From PLA5 sp040901705 (GTDB lineage: Bacteria; Planctomycetota; Planctomycetia; Pirellulales; PLA5): a stretch of 35,212 bases of DNA. Positions 8,693 to 17,360 of this stretch are shown in pieces. Both the position numbers and the translations under genes were made by a program. The DNA is taken from NCBI GenBank assembly GCA_040901705.1, contig JBBDYI010000107.1:1-35212 (forward strand), read 5' to 3'. The notes beneath the pieces are model-generated. The model had not been told where the DNA came from, did no database searches, and saw only the letters and a program-made list of their open reading frames with translations. Numbering within the stretch: the stretch's first letter is position 1; every line of letters begins with the position of its first letter.

Positions 8693-9592
8693 TCAATCGG
8701 CGGCGGCGGTGTCGGCCATTCGTACTCCGTCGTCATTGATCGCGAACGGCAGCACGTCGTCGGCGCAGGCGCTGCCGCGATGTTTGGCGATGTACATGGC
8801 GCGGCCGATCCGCGTGCCCTGGCGGATTTTGCCCAACAGGATAACGGTATTCGCACCGGAGAGCACATCCCCCTCGTCGAGCGAACGGGAGATCAGGTCT
8901 TCGAGCATCGTCTCACGCGACGTGACCAGCAGCAGGCAGGCGACGGAGGCCGGATCGTAGCGGCACCGGGCTGCCGCGTCGGCGTGGCGGCGATAGTGCT
9001 GCCGAAACAGATCGCGGGCGACCCACTCGGGATCCTTCCGCAGCACCTGATGGTACAGGTACTCGAACATCTCGAACTGAATCGATTCGCTTGGCCGGTC
9101 GACCGGTTCGATGCCGTCGACGACGATGCGGCGGACGCCGCGAACGAGGTTGCCGTAGACGAAAGCGATGGCCGTGGTGATGCGGGCGTTCATCTGGGCC
9201 TGCCACTCGTGCCACGTAAAGAAATCCTCGCCGGTGCGGGTGATGCGGCGGCTGCGGTGGTCGAACACGCGGAGATAGTCGCCATGCGACGGGCGGTCGA
9301 AGAAGTCGTCGAGGTCGGGCGTCGCGTCGGCGTCGATTTGCTCGAGCCTTCGCGAGAAGATTCGCTCGGCGTAGGCGGCGTGGGATTGCGAATCGCCGCG
9401 GACGCTCATGTCGAAGAACGCACCGGGCGCGGCTTCGTCGCGTGCGCCGGCCTGAGCGAATTGGACGCCGAACTGGGTCTTGCCGATGCCGGTCGCGCCG
9501 ACGAGGACGGTGAGCGCGCCGCCGATAAGCCCTCCGCCCAACTGCTGGTCGAGTCCGCTCACACCGGTGGAAAGTCGTTTTGCCGCGTTCAT
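8693..9592 (-). CDS. KaiC/RecA-superfamily ATPase
   Basis: A single RecA-like ATPase domain of 299 aa. The opening RLSTGVSGLDQQLGGGLIGG is the classic KaiC/RadA-type lead-in (TGIxxLDxxLGGG), followed by Walker A GATGIGKT (32-39). A Walker B-like strand, RRIVVDGIEP, lies mid-protein, and LLLVTSRETM and TVILLGKIRQG are further core strands. Unlike KaiC there is only one ATPase domain, and unlike RadA there is no zinc finger or Lon-like tail. An acidic insertion (about 85-110) separates the first strands. The partner and role are unknown; related single-domain proteins are often annotated only as ATPase domain-containing. The gene stands alone, divergent from the DUF1080 gene across a repeat. 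Confidence 0.75.
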   Translation of the reverse strand: MNAAKRLSTGVSGLDQQLGGGLIGGALTVLVGATGIGKTQFGVQFAQAGARDEAAPGAFFDMSVRGDSQSHAAYAERIFSRRLEQIDADATPDLDDFFDRPSHGDYLRVFDHRSRRITRTGEDFFTWHEWQAQMNARITTAIAFVYGNLVRGVRRIVVDGIEPVDRPSESIQFEMFEYLYHQVLRKDPEWVARDLFRQHYRRHADAAARCRYDPASVACLLLVTSRETMLEDLISRSLDEGDVLSGANTVILLGKIRQGTRIGRAMYIAKHRGSACADDVLPFAINDDGVRMADTAAAD

Positions 9593-9799
9593 TTCACGGT
9601 TCTAACGAGAATTCCCGCGGCATTCAATGGCGGCCAATCGCGCTGAGGATCGTCGCGTCGAGTGGCGGCGCGACGATTTGCAAAGCGGATGTGGGCGGAC
9701 GATAATTGCCGTTGCTTGGCGTCGAGATGAAAAGGGTTCCGTAACGCTTTGGCGTTGGCTATCGGCGAGAGAAGCCGTTCGGCCGGAATCAAGAAACGA

Positions 9800-10010
9800 G
9801 TCGAGTGCTTCAACGCAGAGGACGCGGGGGACGCGGAGGTTCGCAGAGAATCCAAGGCGTCGACGTCGCGTCGCCTAATGAAAAATCAACTGCCGACAAA
9901 CTGCGGCGACGAGGCCGTACAATTTGCAGGGCAACGAATTGGGAAACAGCTTCAATCGCGTCACTCTGCGTATCCTCTGCGTCCCCCGCGTCCTCTGCGT
10001 TCATCTGGAC
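9800..10010. repeat. Palindromic ACGCAGAGG element, copy E (perfect 23-bp arms)
   Basis: A perfect inverted pair of 23 bp, 9812-9834 and 9979-10001 (AACGCAGAGGACGCGG at the outer end), surrounds about 144 nt. The arm similarity continues imperfectly inward on both sides. This fills much of the 9593-10069 gap; the rest shows no gene. Its arms resemble copies C and D, but its interior differs from both. Confidence 0.75.
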
Positions 10011-10069
10011 CGGTCCGCTTTGCCCAAGTAGTTTCAAAGTTCAGAAGAATTTTTGTTAGGAGCAGGTTC

Positions 10070-10897
10070 ATGCAGACTCGCACGACTATTCGTATTGCCG
10101 TCGCCTTGGCCGTTTCGTTTTCGCCGTGCGCCGCGCCGGCGGCGCGGGCCGAGGATGAGTCGCCTGCCGATGCGAAGCCTGCGGCCGAGGGGAAGTGGAT
10201 TCAGCTGTTCAACGGTAAGAATCTCGACGGCTGGACGCCGAAGATTCGTCACGCCAAGCCTGGGGAGAATCCCGGCAACACGTTTCGCGTCGAGGACGGC
10301 CTGCTCAAGGTCGGCTACGACCAGTATGAGAAGTTCGACGAGAAATTTGGGCACTTGTTCTACAACGAGCCGTTCTCGCACTATCGCTTGCGGGTCGAGT
10401 ATCGATTCGTCGGCGAGCAATGTCCCGGCGGGCCGGGCTGGGCGATTCGCAACAGCGGCATCATGATCCACGGCGAAACAGCGGACGAGATGACCGTTGA
10501 TCAGGATTTCCCGGCCTCGATCGAAGTGCAGTTGCTCGGCGGCGCGAATACCGGCGAGCGGCCGACCGCGAATCTTTGCACGCCGGGCACGAACGTCGTG
10601 ATGGACGGCCAACTCATCACGCGGCACTGCACCAACTCGAAGGCGAAAACCTATCGCGGCGACGAGTGGGTGACGGTGGAAGTCGAAGTCCACGGCAGCA
10701 AGGTAATCCGGCACATCGTCGAGGGGAAGACCGTGCTCGAATACCACGAACCGCAACTCGACGAGCGCGACGCGCACGCCAAAGCGCTGGCGGCGAAGAA
10801 GGGCGGCAAAATGCTCGAAGGGGGGACGATCTCGCTACAGTCGGAGAGCCACCCGGTGGAGTTTCGCAAGGTCGAGTTGATGAAGCTGGAGGAGTAG
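10070..10897 (+). CDS. Secreted DUF1080 (3-keto-disaccharide hydrolase-like) protein
   Basis: I start this at ATG 10070 (275 aa), with AGGAG 7 nt upstream. The first 27 residues form a signal peptide ending APAARA, so the product is exported. The mature part has the DUF1080 opening WIQLFNGKNLDGWTPK, the strand HYRLRVEYRF, the RNSGIMIHG motif and the closing GGTISLQSES...VEFRKVELM, the jelly-roll pattern of this domain. Planctomycetes encode many such proteins. Some DUF1080 members are reported to hydrolyse 3-keto-glycosides, but the substrate here is unknown. It is convergent with the chemotaxis-like gene (17-nt gap). Confidence 0.88.
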   Translation: MQTRTTIRIAVALAVSFSPCAAPAARAEDESPADAKPAAEGKWIQLFNGKNLDGWTPKIRHAKPGENPGNTFRVEDGLLKVGYDQYEKFDEKFGHLFYNEPFSHYRLRVEYRFVGEQCPGGPGWAIRNSGIMIHGETADEMTVDQDFPASIEVQLLGGANTGERPTANLCTPGTNVVMDGQLITRHCTNSKAKTYRGDEWVTVEVEVHGSKVIRHIVEGKTVLEYHEPQLDERDAHAKALAAKKGGKMLEGGTISLQSESHPVEFRKVELMKLEE

Positions 10898-10914
10898 TGT
10901 CGCGCGGCGAGCGG

Positions 10915-12462
10915 TCAGCACACTGTCTCGCCGAGTTCTGCGAAAAGCTGCTTCATTTGTGTCGAGGAGAGCGCTTCGTCGACGTCGATGGCTGGATTGG
11001 TCACGCTTTCGAGCCACGAAACGTAGTTCGCCAGCGTGCCGCGGGGCCATTTCTTGGGCGTGCGGCGGATTGGCGCGAGTAGTCCTTCGACGGCATGCGT
11101 TGCGCGGGTGATCGGCTCGCAGGGAATCACCATCGACGCCGATTTGATCGTGTGCAGCGTGCGGAATAGCGACTGCGACTGGTCGTCGCTGAACGTGCCG
11201 TCGGCGGCCGTGGCCAACTGGCGGTTGAGGTCGCCGGTGTGGTCGGCAAGCTCGTCGAGGAACGTTTGCCAAAGCTGTGGGTTGACGTCCTGGGGCACGC
11301 GGGCGGGCTTTGGCTCGCCCGACGTCAACTTTGAGCCCGCCTTCGACGCCGGCTTGGCCCGCGCATCCGACGGCTCGGCGTCGCAAGTTGGTGCAATCTT
11401 TGCTGTCGAAGGCTGCGATGCGCACGTCGCGACGGTGGCGGCCGTGGCGTTGATTTGCTTGTCCGGTGCGGCATCGGCGGCGATTGCGTCGGCCACCGCC
11501 GCCGTGGCCGCTTCGGCGGCCGTGGCGCCTTCCCGGGCTTTGGCGATCATGCCGTCGGCGACCTCGACGATCTTGTTCAGTTCGGGCTTGGAGATCTGCA
11601 TGTCGGCCCCCACCGCCGCGCCCTTCTTCATGTTTTCGGGCGTGACGATCGAGGAATAAAGCAGCACCGGCAACTCGCGAAGCTGCGGATTCTGTTTGAT
11701 CCGTTTGGTCAGATGCAGCCCGTCGACCTGCGGCATTTCGATGTCGCTGATGATCAGGTCCGCGACGCCGGCGGCGCTGCCGGTTTCGGCCAGCCGCTGC
11801 TCGATCCAGTCCCAAGCTTGGGCGCCGTTCTCGAAGATTTCCAATTGCGTGTAGCCGCTGTCGCGGAGCGTGGTGCTGAGTGCCTGGCGAATTGTGGGCG
11901 AGTCGTCGCACATGACGATCCGCAACTGTTCGCGGGGGAGGTTGAGCGTGTTCGCAATCGGCCCGACGCGATAGGCCTGTTGCGTGACCTGGTCGATGAT
12001 CATTTCGAAGTCGAGCATGACGATCAGGCGGTTGTCGCAATGGACGACGGCGGTGACGGGCGTTTGGCGGAGGGCTTCCAGCGGCGGCATGCCCATCACT
12101 TTTTCCCAGCTCAGGCGGTGAATCCGCTCGACGCGATCGACGAGAAATGCGGTTTGCTGCTGGTTGAAGTCGGTGAGGATCATCGTCGACTCGGCTTCGG
12201 GGCCGGTGGTGGCGATGCCCAAGTGGTCCGCCAGCGAAACGCACGGCACGACGCGATCGCGGAGGCGAAACACGCCGCGGACCGACGGATGCGACTTGGC
12301 CAGGGCCGTGATGTTGGGCCGGGGGAAGACTTCGCGGACTTTGGCGACGTTGATGCCGACGTTGAACTCGGCGATGTTAAAGACCAAGACTTCCAACTCG
12401 TTGGTGCCGCTCTCCAGCAGGATTTCCTTGTCCATCAAGATCTTGCCGACGTTCGCTGCCAT
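10915..12462 (-). CDS. CheV-like chemotaxis protein with added HPt domain (CheW-REC-HPt)
   Basis: A 515-aa signalling protein. Residues about 20-165 form a CheW domain (LVFNIAEFNVGINVAKVREV, GVFRLRDRVVPCVSL). Residues 180-305 form a receiver with the acidic pair D186/D187, phospho-acceptor D240 (LIISDIEMP), S270 and K292. An Ala/Pro/Lys-rich linker (310-390) follows. The C-terminal part (about 393-510) looks like an HPt domain, with H437 in LFRTLHTIKSAS. CheW plus REC is the CheV architecture, and the HPt domain is an extra. It probably couples chemoreceptor arrays to a phosphorelay, but no CheA, receptor or other che gene lies in the window. The ATG at 12462 gives the correct CheW N-terminus. 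Confidence 0.88.
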   Translation of the reverse strand: MAANVGKILMDKEILLESGTNELEVLVFNIAEFNVGINVAKVREVFPRPNITALAKSHPSVRGVFRLRDRVVPCVSLADHLGIATTGPEAESTMILTDFNQQQTAFLVDRVERIHRLSWEKVMGMPPLEALRQTPVTAVVHCDNRLIVMLDFEMIIDQVTQQAYRVGPIANTLNLPREQLRIVMCDDSPTIRQALSTTLRDSGYTQLEIFENGAQAWDWIEQRLAETGSAAGVADLIISDIEMPQVDGLHLTKRIKQNPQLRELPVLLYSSIVTPENMKKGAAVGADMQISKPELNKIVEVADGMIAKAREGATAAEAATAAVADAIAADAAPDKQINATAATVATCASQPSTAKIAPTCDAEPSDARAKPASKAGSKLTSGEPKPARVPQDVNPQLWQTFLDELADHTGDLNRQLATAADGTFSDDQSQSLFRTLHTIKSASMVIPCEPITRATHAVEGLLAPIRRTPKKWPRGTLANYVSWLESVTNPAIDVDEALSSTQMKQLFAELGETVC

Positions 12463-12716
12463 GTTCAGCTCCTGTGGAATACGGAATCGCCGCGGGCGGT
12501 GGCCCCGAAAAAGTCGCGTCGCGACGATGCACCGTGCGATGTCGCCTTTATCGATTGCCTAGAGTGGGCAATGTGAGAAATGTTTGTCGGCGCGATGCAG
12601 CCGGCGCTGGCGGCCGTATCTGCAGAATCGATTGCGCGGGCGGCGCGGCGGTGGCAAGCTCGTGCGTCGCTCGTCGAACCGCATCGGCGGAGGTTTGTGA
12701 GTTCGGGTGGTGCGGG

Positions 12717-13490
12717 CTATTCGCACGAATCGGCTTGTGGGCGGTCTGTCGCGGCTGGGCGCGCGGTGGTCTCCGACAATAGCCGCTTGATGGCGAGCGG
12801 ATCCAACGGATCGAGCCGCAACAGGGTTTTGGCGACCTCGTCGGCCAAATCGGCTTTGCCCAGGCGGGCGAGGCACCACAGCAAGCCCTTGCCGGACTCG
12901 TGAAAACCCTGGTTGGCGGCGAGGCGGTAGGGAAGCGTTCCCCGCGAATTGCCGAATGCCTTGACGCCCAATTGAAAGGCGATTCCGAAGTGTCCGCGGG
13001 CGAGGGTCAGGTCGTCGTCGGCGAGGGCCAATTCGCCGAGCAGCCGGTGGGCGTCGATGAAATCGTGGCAGCCGGAGAGCAGCCAGCGGATTTCGTCGAT
13101 GGCGATCTCGATTTCCCCGGCGGCGACCATTGCGCGGGCCTCTTCCATGTCCTCGGCGCGTTCGAGGGCGCAGCGGGGGTGCAACAGTTCGAACTCTCCC
13201 GCGGCGAAGGGGCGGATGCGGATCGACGACGAAGATCGCGACGGCGAGGAGTGTGGCGGTGACTTGCCGCGATTGGATTTCGATGCCGACTGCGATGCCG
13301 GTTCGGACGCCGGTTTGGGCGGCGTGAGACTCGAAGCGGCGGCGGCGTCGCGCGAGCCGGCCGCGGAACGCTTTTCGCGCCGCGGCTGGCCGTTTTTTCG
13401 CTCTTCGCGCCGATCGCTTGACAAGAGTATCGCCTCTGGAGATCGCCGTTCGTCGATGCGTTTATGGCTGGGCAAGCGGCCGTGGAACAT
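12717..13490 (-). CDS. TPR-like conserved hypothetical protein
   Basis: The C-terminal 150 residues look real and helical: EDMEEARAMVAAGEIEIAID, then IRWLLSGCHDFIDAHRLLGE and LARGHFGIAFQLG, then a hydrophilic stretch and GKGLLWCLARLGKADLADEV with LLRLDPLDPLA. This is the pattern of tetratricopeptide-type helical pairs. The N-terminal 100 residues are Ser/Pro/Arg-rich and low complexity. The start is uncertain: ATG 13490 has GAGG about 6 nt upstream, while the frame stays open to 13580. Similar proteins occur in planctomycetes as far as I recall; no function is known to me. The 254-nt gap to the CheV-like gene holds nothing I recognise. Confidence 0.6.
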   Translation of the reverse strand: MFHGRLPSHKRIDERRSPEAILLSSDRREERKNGQPRREKRSAAGSRDAAAASSLTPPKPASEPASQSASKSNRGKSPPHSSPSRSSSSIRIRPFAAGEFELLHPRCALERAEDMEEARAMVAAGEIEIAIDEIRWLLSGCHDFIDAHRLLGELALADDDLTLARGHFGIAFQLGVKAFGNSRGTLPYRLAANQGFHESGKGLLWCLARLGKADLADEVAKTLLRLDPLDPLAIKRLLSETTARPAATDRPQADSCE

Positions 13491-13558
13491 CCGCCTCGAC
13501 GCAGCGTTCCAAGCTAACTCGCACGCGGTGGGTCGTCCACTGGTCGGCGAATTGTTTC

Positions 13559-13651
13559 GTAGGTCGTAGTGCGTTCGCACGGTGGATCGAACGGGGTGAG
13601 ACGCACCACGCGACGCGACATGGGTGGTGGCCTCGCCTTCGTTCGACCTAC
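13559..13651. repeat. Probable interspersed inverted repeat
   Basis: GTAGGTCG (13559-13566) and CGACCTAC (13644-13651) face each other, with GATCGAACGG and CGTTCGAC inside and further GGTG/CACC pairing. It resembles the abundant short intergenic repeats of planctomycete genomes. The wider 13491-14435 gap contains this repeat, the 14088 hairpin and no gene I can support. Confidence 0.4.
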
Positions 13652-14087
13652 CCTATGCGAATCTTGCCGAGAAAGCCGGGTACGTCGAATTCGATGAAAC
13701 TGGGCGCATTTTTCAAGCAACTGGTGCCGCCGATCGGCGATAATCCCAGTGTTCGGCGGGCAATGCGATTGGCGGCCAACGCCGAACGCCGCGGCAAACT
13801 GGCCGCGGGACGGGCAATTCCAGCAAATCCTCGGAACACGCACGGCGAGCCGAAGCGACAGCCGCAGGCAACGACGTTGGTCATCCAACCACGAACGCGC
13901 AACTGGCGTTGCCCCGGCGAGAGACGCCTACCCGCTCTACGACGATCGCTCCTCGCGTCTCGCCGTGCGTGCCTTCCGTTTTCGATAATCGGCCGACTGG
14001 TCGCAGCGCGGCGCGGATGTTTCGCGATGGAGTTTATCTCCTCGTCGAGCATGCGTGCCACGCTGCGATTTGATTTTTTCTGGGGAG

Positions 14088-14112
14088 GTGGCTCGGTCGG
14101 GAGACCGGCCAC
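14088..14112. repeat. Short palindromic repeat, copy 1 (GGTCGGGAGACC hairpin)
   Basis: GTGGC-TC-GGTC-GGGA-GACC-G-GCCAC folds into a hairpin and matches 16001-16025 at nearly every position. The two copies bracket the outer-membrane barrel gene. It is probably a dispersed repeat, with no evidence for a regulatory role. Confidence 0.6.
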
Positions 14113-14435
14113 AGCGGCGTGTGCCGGTGCGCAGGGCCGGGCGTCTCGTGCGGTTCGTATAGAGCGCCGATTTTCTCTTGCTTGCGTTGCTGGCGGGCGA
14201 TGTGGCGAAGTTGGCCGGGCTCGGCAATGCAGAGCGTTGACGCGCGGCTGTCGCAGCGCGTTGTCACCGACCGCTATCGTTGCCAGCGGCATGTACCGCC
14301 GGTGGCCGTTTTATCGGAATTATCCGAAACATTGGAATTCCTTTCCCAGTCTGCCGAAACGATATGGTGGACACGATCCATACGACGCGCACACATTCCC
14401 TTTGCGTTCCGTAACCGTCAGGGTGGGCCCGCGAC

Positions 14436-15968
14436 ATGATGATTGCACGACAAACCCTTCTGGGAATCTCTTTCGCTTGCGTCGCCGGGTTCGTCGGCGT
14501 TTCGGTGGCGTTAGGACAAGCGCCATCGGCGTACGACGCGCCGCCGCCGTCGCCGCGGAGGAGCGAGATCGCCGCGAGCGAATCGCCGCTACGCGAAAGC
14601 GAGGCGGCCGAGGCAAGCAACCAGAAGGCAAGCCACAGAGAGTTGATCGAAATGCGGCCGAAGATTGGCGCCATGCCGGTCGCTTCGGAACGGACCTCGC
14701 GTTCCGGAGCGCGTCCGTTGCCGATCGAGGGCAAGTGGCAGGACGTCGTGACGACATTCGAGCCGGACTGCGGGCCGCGCGATATGCGCGATTTCTCGCC
14801 GGGCGCGGGCGTAACAGGCGAATTGTACGATGACTACAAGGGCGTGAACGACCGCTGGTGGGTCGAGTTGGATTACTTGCGGTGGCGCGCTCGAGGATAC
14901 AGCGTGCCCGCGCTAGTGACGCAAAGCCCTGTCGGAACGAATCCGGCGGTTGCTGGCCGTTTGCCGGACGCCGAGATACTGTTCGGCGACGACGCGCTCG
15001 CCGGCGACTGGCGCAACGGCGGGCGGGCGCGGTTGGGATGGTGGGCCGTCGATGGGCAATTCGTCGGCTATCAGGCGGAGTATTTTGGCCTGGAAGGACA
15101 GAGCAACGACTTCAATGCTACGAGTACTTCGGCCGGACCGCTGCTGGCGCGGCCGTTCTTCAATTCGTCGATCGGGGCCGAGGACGCTTCACTGCTTTCC
15201 GGTCCGGGGCTGACGATCGACCTGGGGACGGGACCGTTTACCTACGACGTGGACGGATCGATCAACATTTCGACCTCCAGCGACATTCACTCGTTCGCCC
15301 TGACGCGGCGGCACGTGCTGTGGACCGACTTCGAACGCAACATTCGCACCGATTGGCTGCTCGGATATCGCTATTTCCGACTCGACGAAGGGATCGCCAT
15401 CACCGACGTGGCGACGCTGAACAATCCGTCGGGCGGCCCGATCGCGCCGGGCACGCTGGTCCGCCGCATCGACGAGTTCGACACGACGAACGACTTCCAC
15501 GGCGGCGAAGTGGGCCTTTCGGGTCAGATTCTCCGCGGTCGCTGGTCTTTGGATATGTTGGGCAAGCTGGCAGTGGGCAATACGGAGCAAAGCGTCGACG
15601 TTCGCGGCAATACGGCGATCAACCCCGGCGGCGTGCTGGGCTTTGTGCCCAGTCCCGACCTGGGTGGGTTTCTCGCGCAGCCGGATTTGAACATCGGCCG
15701 GCAGGTCCGTAACGCATTCACGCTGATGCCCGAAGCGGAGATGGCGGTTGCCTTCCAGGTGAATGACTATGTAAGCTTGCATTTAGGGGCGAACGTCGTG
15801 TACGCCAACCGCGTGGCGCGGCCGGGCAACCAGATCGACCGCAACGTCAATCCGACGTACTTCCCGCCGGCCAACGCGCCGACCGGTCAGGCGACGCCGC
15901 AGTCGAAGTTCGAACAGACGTACTTGCTGCTGTACGGTTTCAACGCGGGCATGGAAGTTCGCTGGTAG
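14436..15968 (+). CDS. BBP7-like outer-membrane beta-barrel protein
   Basis: A 510-aa exported protein. The N-terminus is a signal peptide (hydrophobic 7-27, ending VALGQA). A Pro/Ser/Glu-rich linker (about 30-110) follows. The rest alternates short amphipathic strands, beginning with RWWVELDYLRWRARGYSVPA and including RARLGWW, WLLGYRYFRLDEGI, HGGEVGLSGQ and YVSLHLGANVVYANRV, and ends with an aromatic residue in GFNAGMEVRW, as barrel proteins do. WxxxDYLxWxxRG near the start is, as I recall, the hallmark of the planctomycete BBP7 family. It presumably sits in the outer membrane; its ligand is unknown. I use the first of two tandem ATG codons (14436). Confidence 0.8.
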   Translation: MMIARQTLLGISFACVAGFVGVSVALGQAPSAYDAPPPSPRRSEIAASESPLRESEAAEASNQKASHRELIEMRPKIGAMPVASERTSRSGARPLPIEGKWQDVVTTFEPDCGPRDMRDFSPGAGVTGELYDDYKGVNDRWWVELDYLRWRARGYSVPALVTQSPVGTNPAVAGRLPDAEILFGDDALAGDWRNGGRARLGWWAVDGQFVGYQAEYFGLEGQSNDFNATSTSAGPLLARPFFNSSIGAEDASLLSGPGLTIDLGTGPFTYDVDGSINISTSSDIHSFALTRRHVLWTDFERNIRTDWLLGYRYFRLDEGIAITDVATLNNPSGGPIAPGTLVRRIDEFDTTNDFHGGEVGLSGQILRGRWSLDMLGKLAVGNTEQSVDVRGNTAINPGGVLGFVPSPDLGGFLAQPDLNIGRQVRNAFTLMPEAEMAVAFQVNDYVSLHLGANVVYANRVARPGNQIDRNVNPTYFPPANAPTGQATPQSKFEQTYLLLYGFNAGMEVRW

Positions 15969-16000
15969 GCTTTGGGTTCTACGAACGTTTCCGCGAACAG

Positions 16001-16025
16001 GTGGTGCGGTCGGGAGACCGGCCAC
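16001..16025. repeat. Short palindromic repeat, copy 2 (GGTCGGGAGACC hairpin)
   Basis: GTGGTGCGGTCGGGAGACCG and the following GCCAC repeat the hairpin at 14088-14112. It lies in the 131-nt gap between the barrel gene and the methyltransferase gene. Confidence 0.6.
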
Positions 16026-16099
16026 AACGGTGTGAGACCGACTGCAACCGCGGATTTGCGCACGGCGGCGACGCAATCGATTCGCACTTCTCGCCGTCC

Positions 16100-17299
16100 A
16101 TGTCTGACGCCTCTGACGCCGCCGTCGACGATTTTCGCTGGTTGACGAGCGACACGGCCGCGCGTTGGCTGCGGTTGGCGGAGGAACTGGCCGACGAGCC
16201 GCTGTCTGGGGCCGAGCGTTTGCGCCGCGAACTCTCCGCGCCGCGGGCCGCGGTCGTGCTCGAACAGGCTCAACTTCGTCGCCGGGCGCGGAGAAAGTTC
16301 TCCGCGGCCGGGCGAATGTTCTTTACGGCCCGCGGCCTGGAGCAAGCGACGGACGAAACGATCGCCACGTATAAGCGGCGGCGATTCGCGGCGGGTGGCA
16401 CGATTGCCGATTTGTGTTGCGGCATCGGCGGCGATCTGGTGGCGCTGGCGGCGCGGGGGCCGGTGGTTGGCGTCGAACGCGACGCGGCGACGGTCGTGCT
16501 CGCCGGGGCAAATCTTGCGGCAGTGGCGGCGGGTGACTTGAAGAATGCCCGCGTCGAATGCGGCGATGCCGAAGGGTTCGACGTGGGGCAGAGCGTGGCG
16601 TGGCATATCGACCCCGACCGTCGGCCGGCGGGAAAACGAACGACGCGTGCGGCGTTGCACGAGCCGAGCGACGTCGCCATCGACGCGCTGTTTAGGAAGA
16701 ATCCCGCGGCGGCGGTCAAGCTCGCGCCGGCCGCGGAAATCTCCGACCGTTGGGCCGCCGAGGCGGAACTGGAATGGATCGGGCACGATCGGCAGTGCCA
16801 GCAACTTGTGGCCTGGTTCGGAGACTTGACGACGCAGAGCGGCGAGCGCCGGGCGTCGGTGCTGCGCGGCGGCGAGGTGCATTCGCTGATTGGTTCGCGC
16901 GGCATCGCTCCGGCGACGGCTCCCGCGGTCGGGCGTTTCGTCTATGAGCCGCACGCCGCGGTGTTGGCGGCCGATCTGTGGGGCGATTTGGCGATGCGGA
17001 ACGAGTTGGCGTGCATCGAGCCGCGAATTCCTTACTTGACGGCCGACGCTCCGGTCGACGACCCGCTGTTGGCGCGATTCGAAGTGCTCGAAGTGCTTCC
17101 GTTTCGAGCGTGGCGATTGCAAGCGGCCCTGCGAGAGCGTCGCGGCGGCCGATTGGAAATCAAGAAGCGCGGCGTGGACGTCGATCCCGCAGCGTTGCGC
17201 CGCGAGTTGGCCGTCGAGGGCGACGAACAACTGACGGTGATCGTTACGCGCCGTGCTCGCAAGACGATCGCGATCATCGCGCGCCGCGACGTGGATTGA
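16100..17299 (+). CDS. Class I SAM-dependent methyltransferase with THUMP-like C-terminus
   Basis: A 399-aa cytoplasmic enzyme. I start it at ATG 16100 (MSDASDAAVD). The N-terminal helical part contains RRRARRKFSAAGRMFFTARG and ATDETIATYKRRRF. The SAM-binding motif I is ADLCCGIGGDLVALA (103-117), with the acidic VGVERD strand end (123-128). WHIDPDRRPAGKRT (168-181) is in the place of the catalytic-loop motif, and DPxRR is, as I recall, typical of this THUMP-like family. The C-terminal part (EVLPFRAWRLQAALRERRGG, RLEIKKRGVDVDP) resembles the THUMP-like domain seen after such methyltransferases. The substrate is unknown; RNA is plausible from the THUMP link. Confidence 0.82.
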   Translation: MSDASDAAVDDFRWLTSDTAARWLRLAEELADEPLSGAERLRRELSAPRAAVVLEQAQLRRRARRKFSAAGRMFFTARGLEQATDETIATYKRRRFAAGGTIADLCCGIGGDLVALAARGPVVGVERDAATVVLAGANLAAVAAGDLKNARVECGDAEGFDVGQSVAWHIDPDRRPAGKRTTRAALHEPSDVAIDALFRKNPAAAVKLAPAAEISDRWAAEAELEWIGHDRQCQQLVAWFGDLTTQSGERRASVLRGGEVHSLIGSRGIAPATAPAVGRFVYEPHAAVLAADLWGDLAMRNELACIEPRIPYLTADAPVDDPLLARFEVLEVLPFRAWRLQAALRERRGGRLEIKKRGVDVDPAALRRELAVEGDEQLTVIVTRRARKTIAIIARRDVD

Positions 17300-17360
17300 C
17301 CGAACGCGATGGCGGCGGGACAAGCTGAAGGTTGGCGCTGGATTCGCATTGCCGCGCGAT

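Noticed and set aside
13694..14030. Possible short gene beginning MKLGAFFKQLVPPIG
   Set aside because: Only the first 30 residues look protein-like. It then becomes Arg/Gln-rich, lacks a ribosome site and runs on into intergenic repeat sequence.
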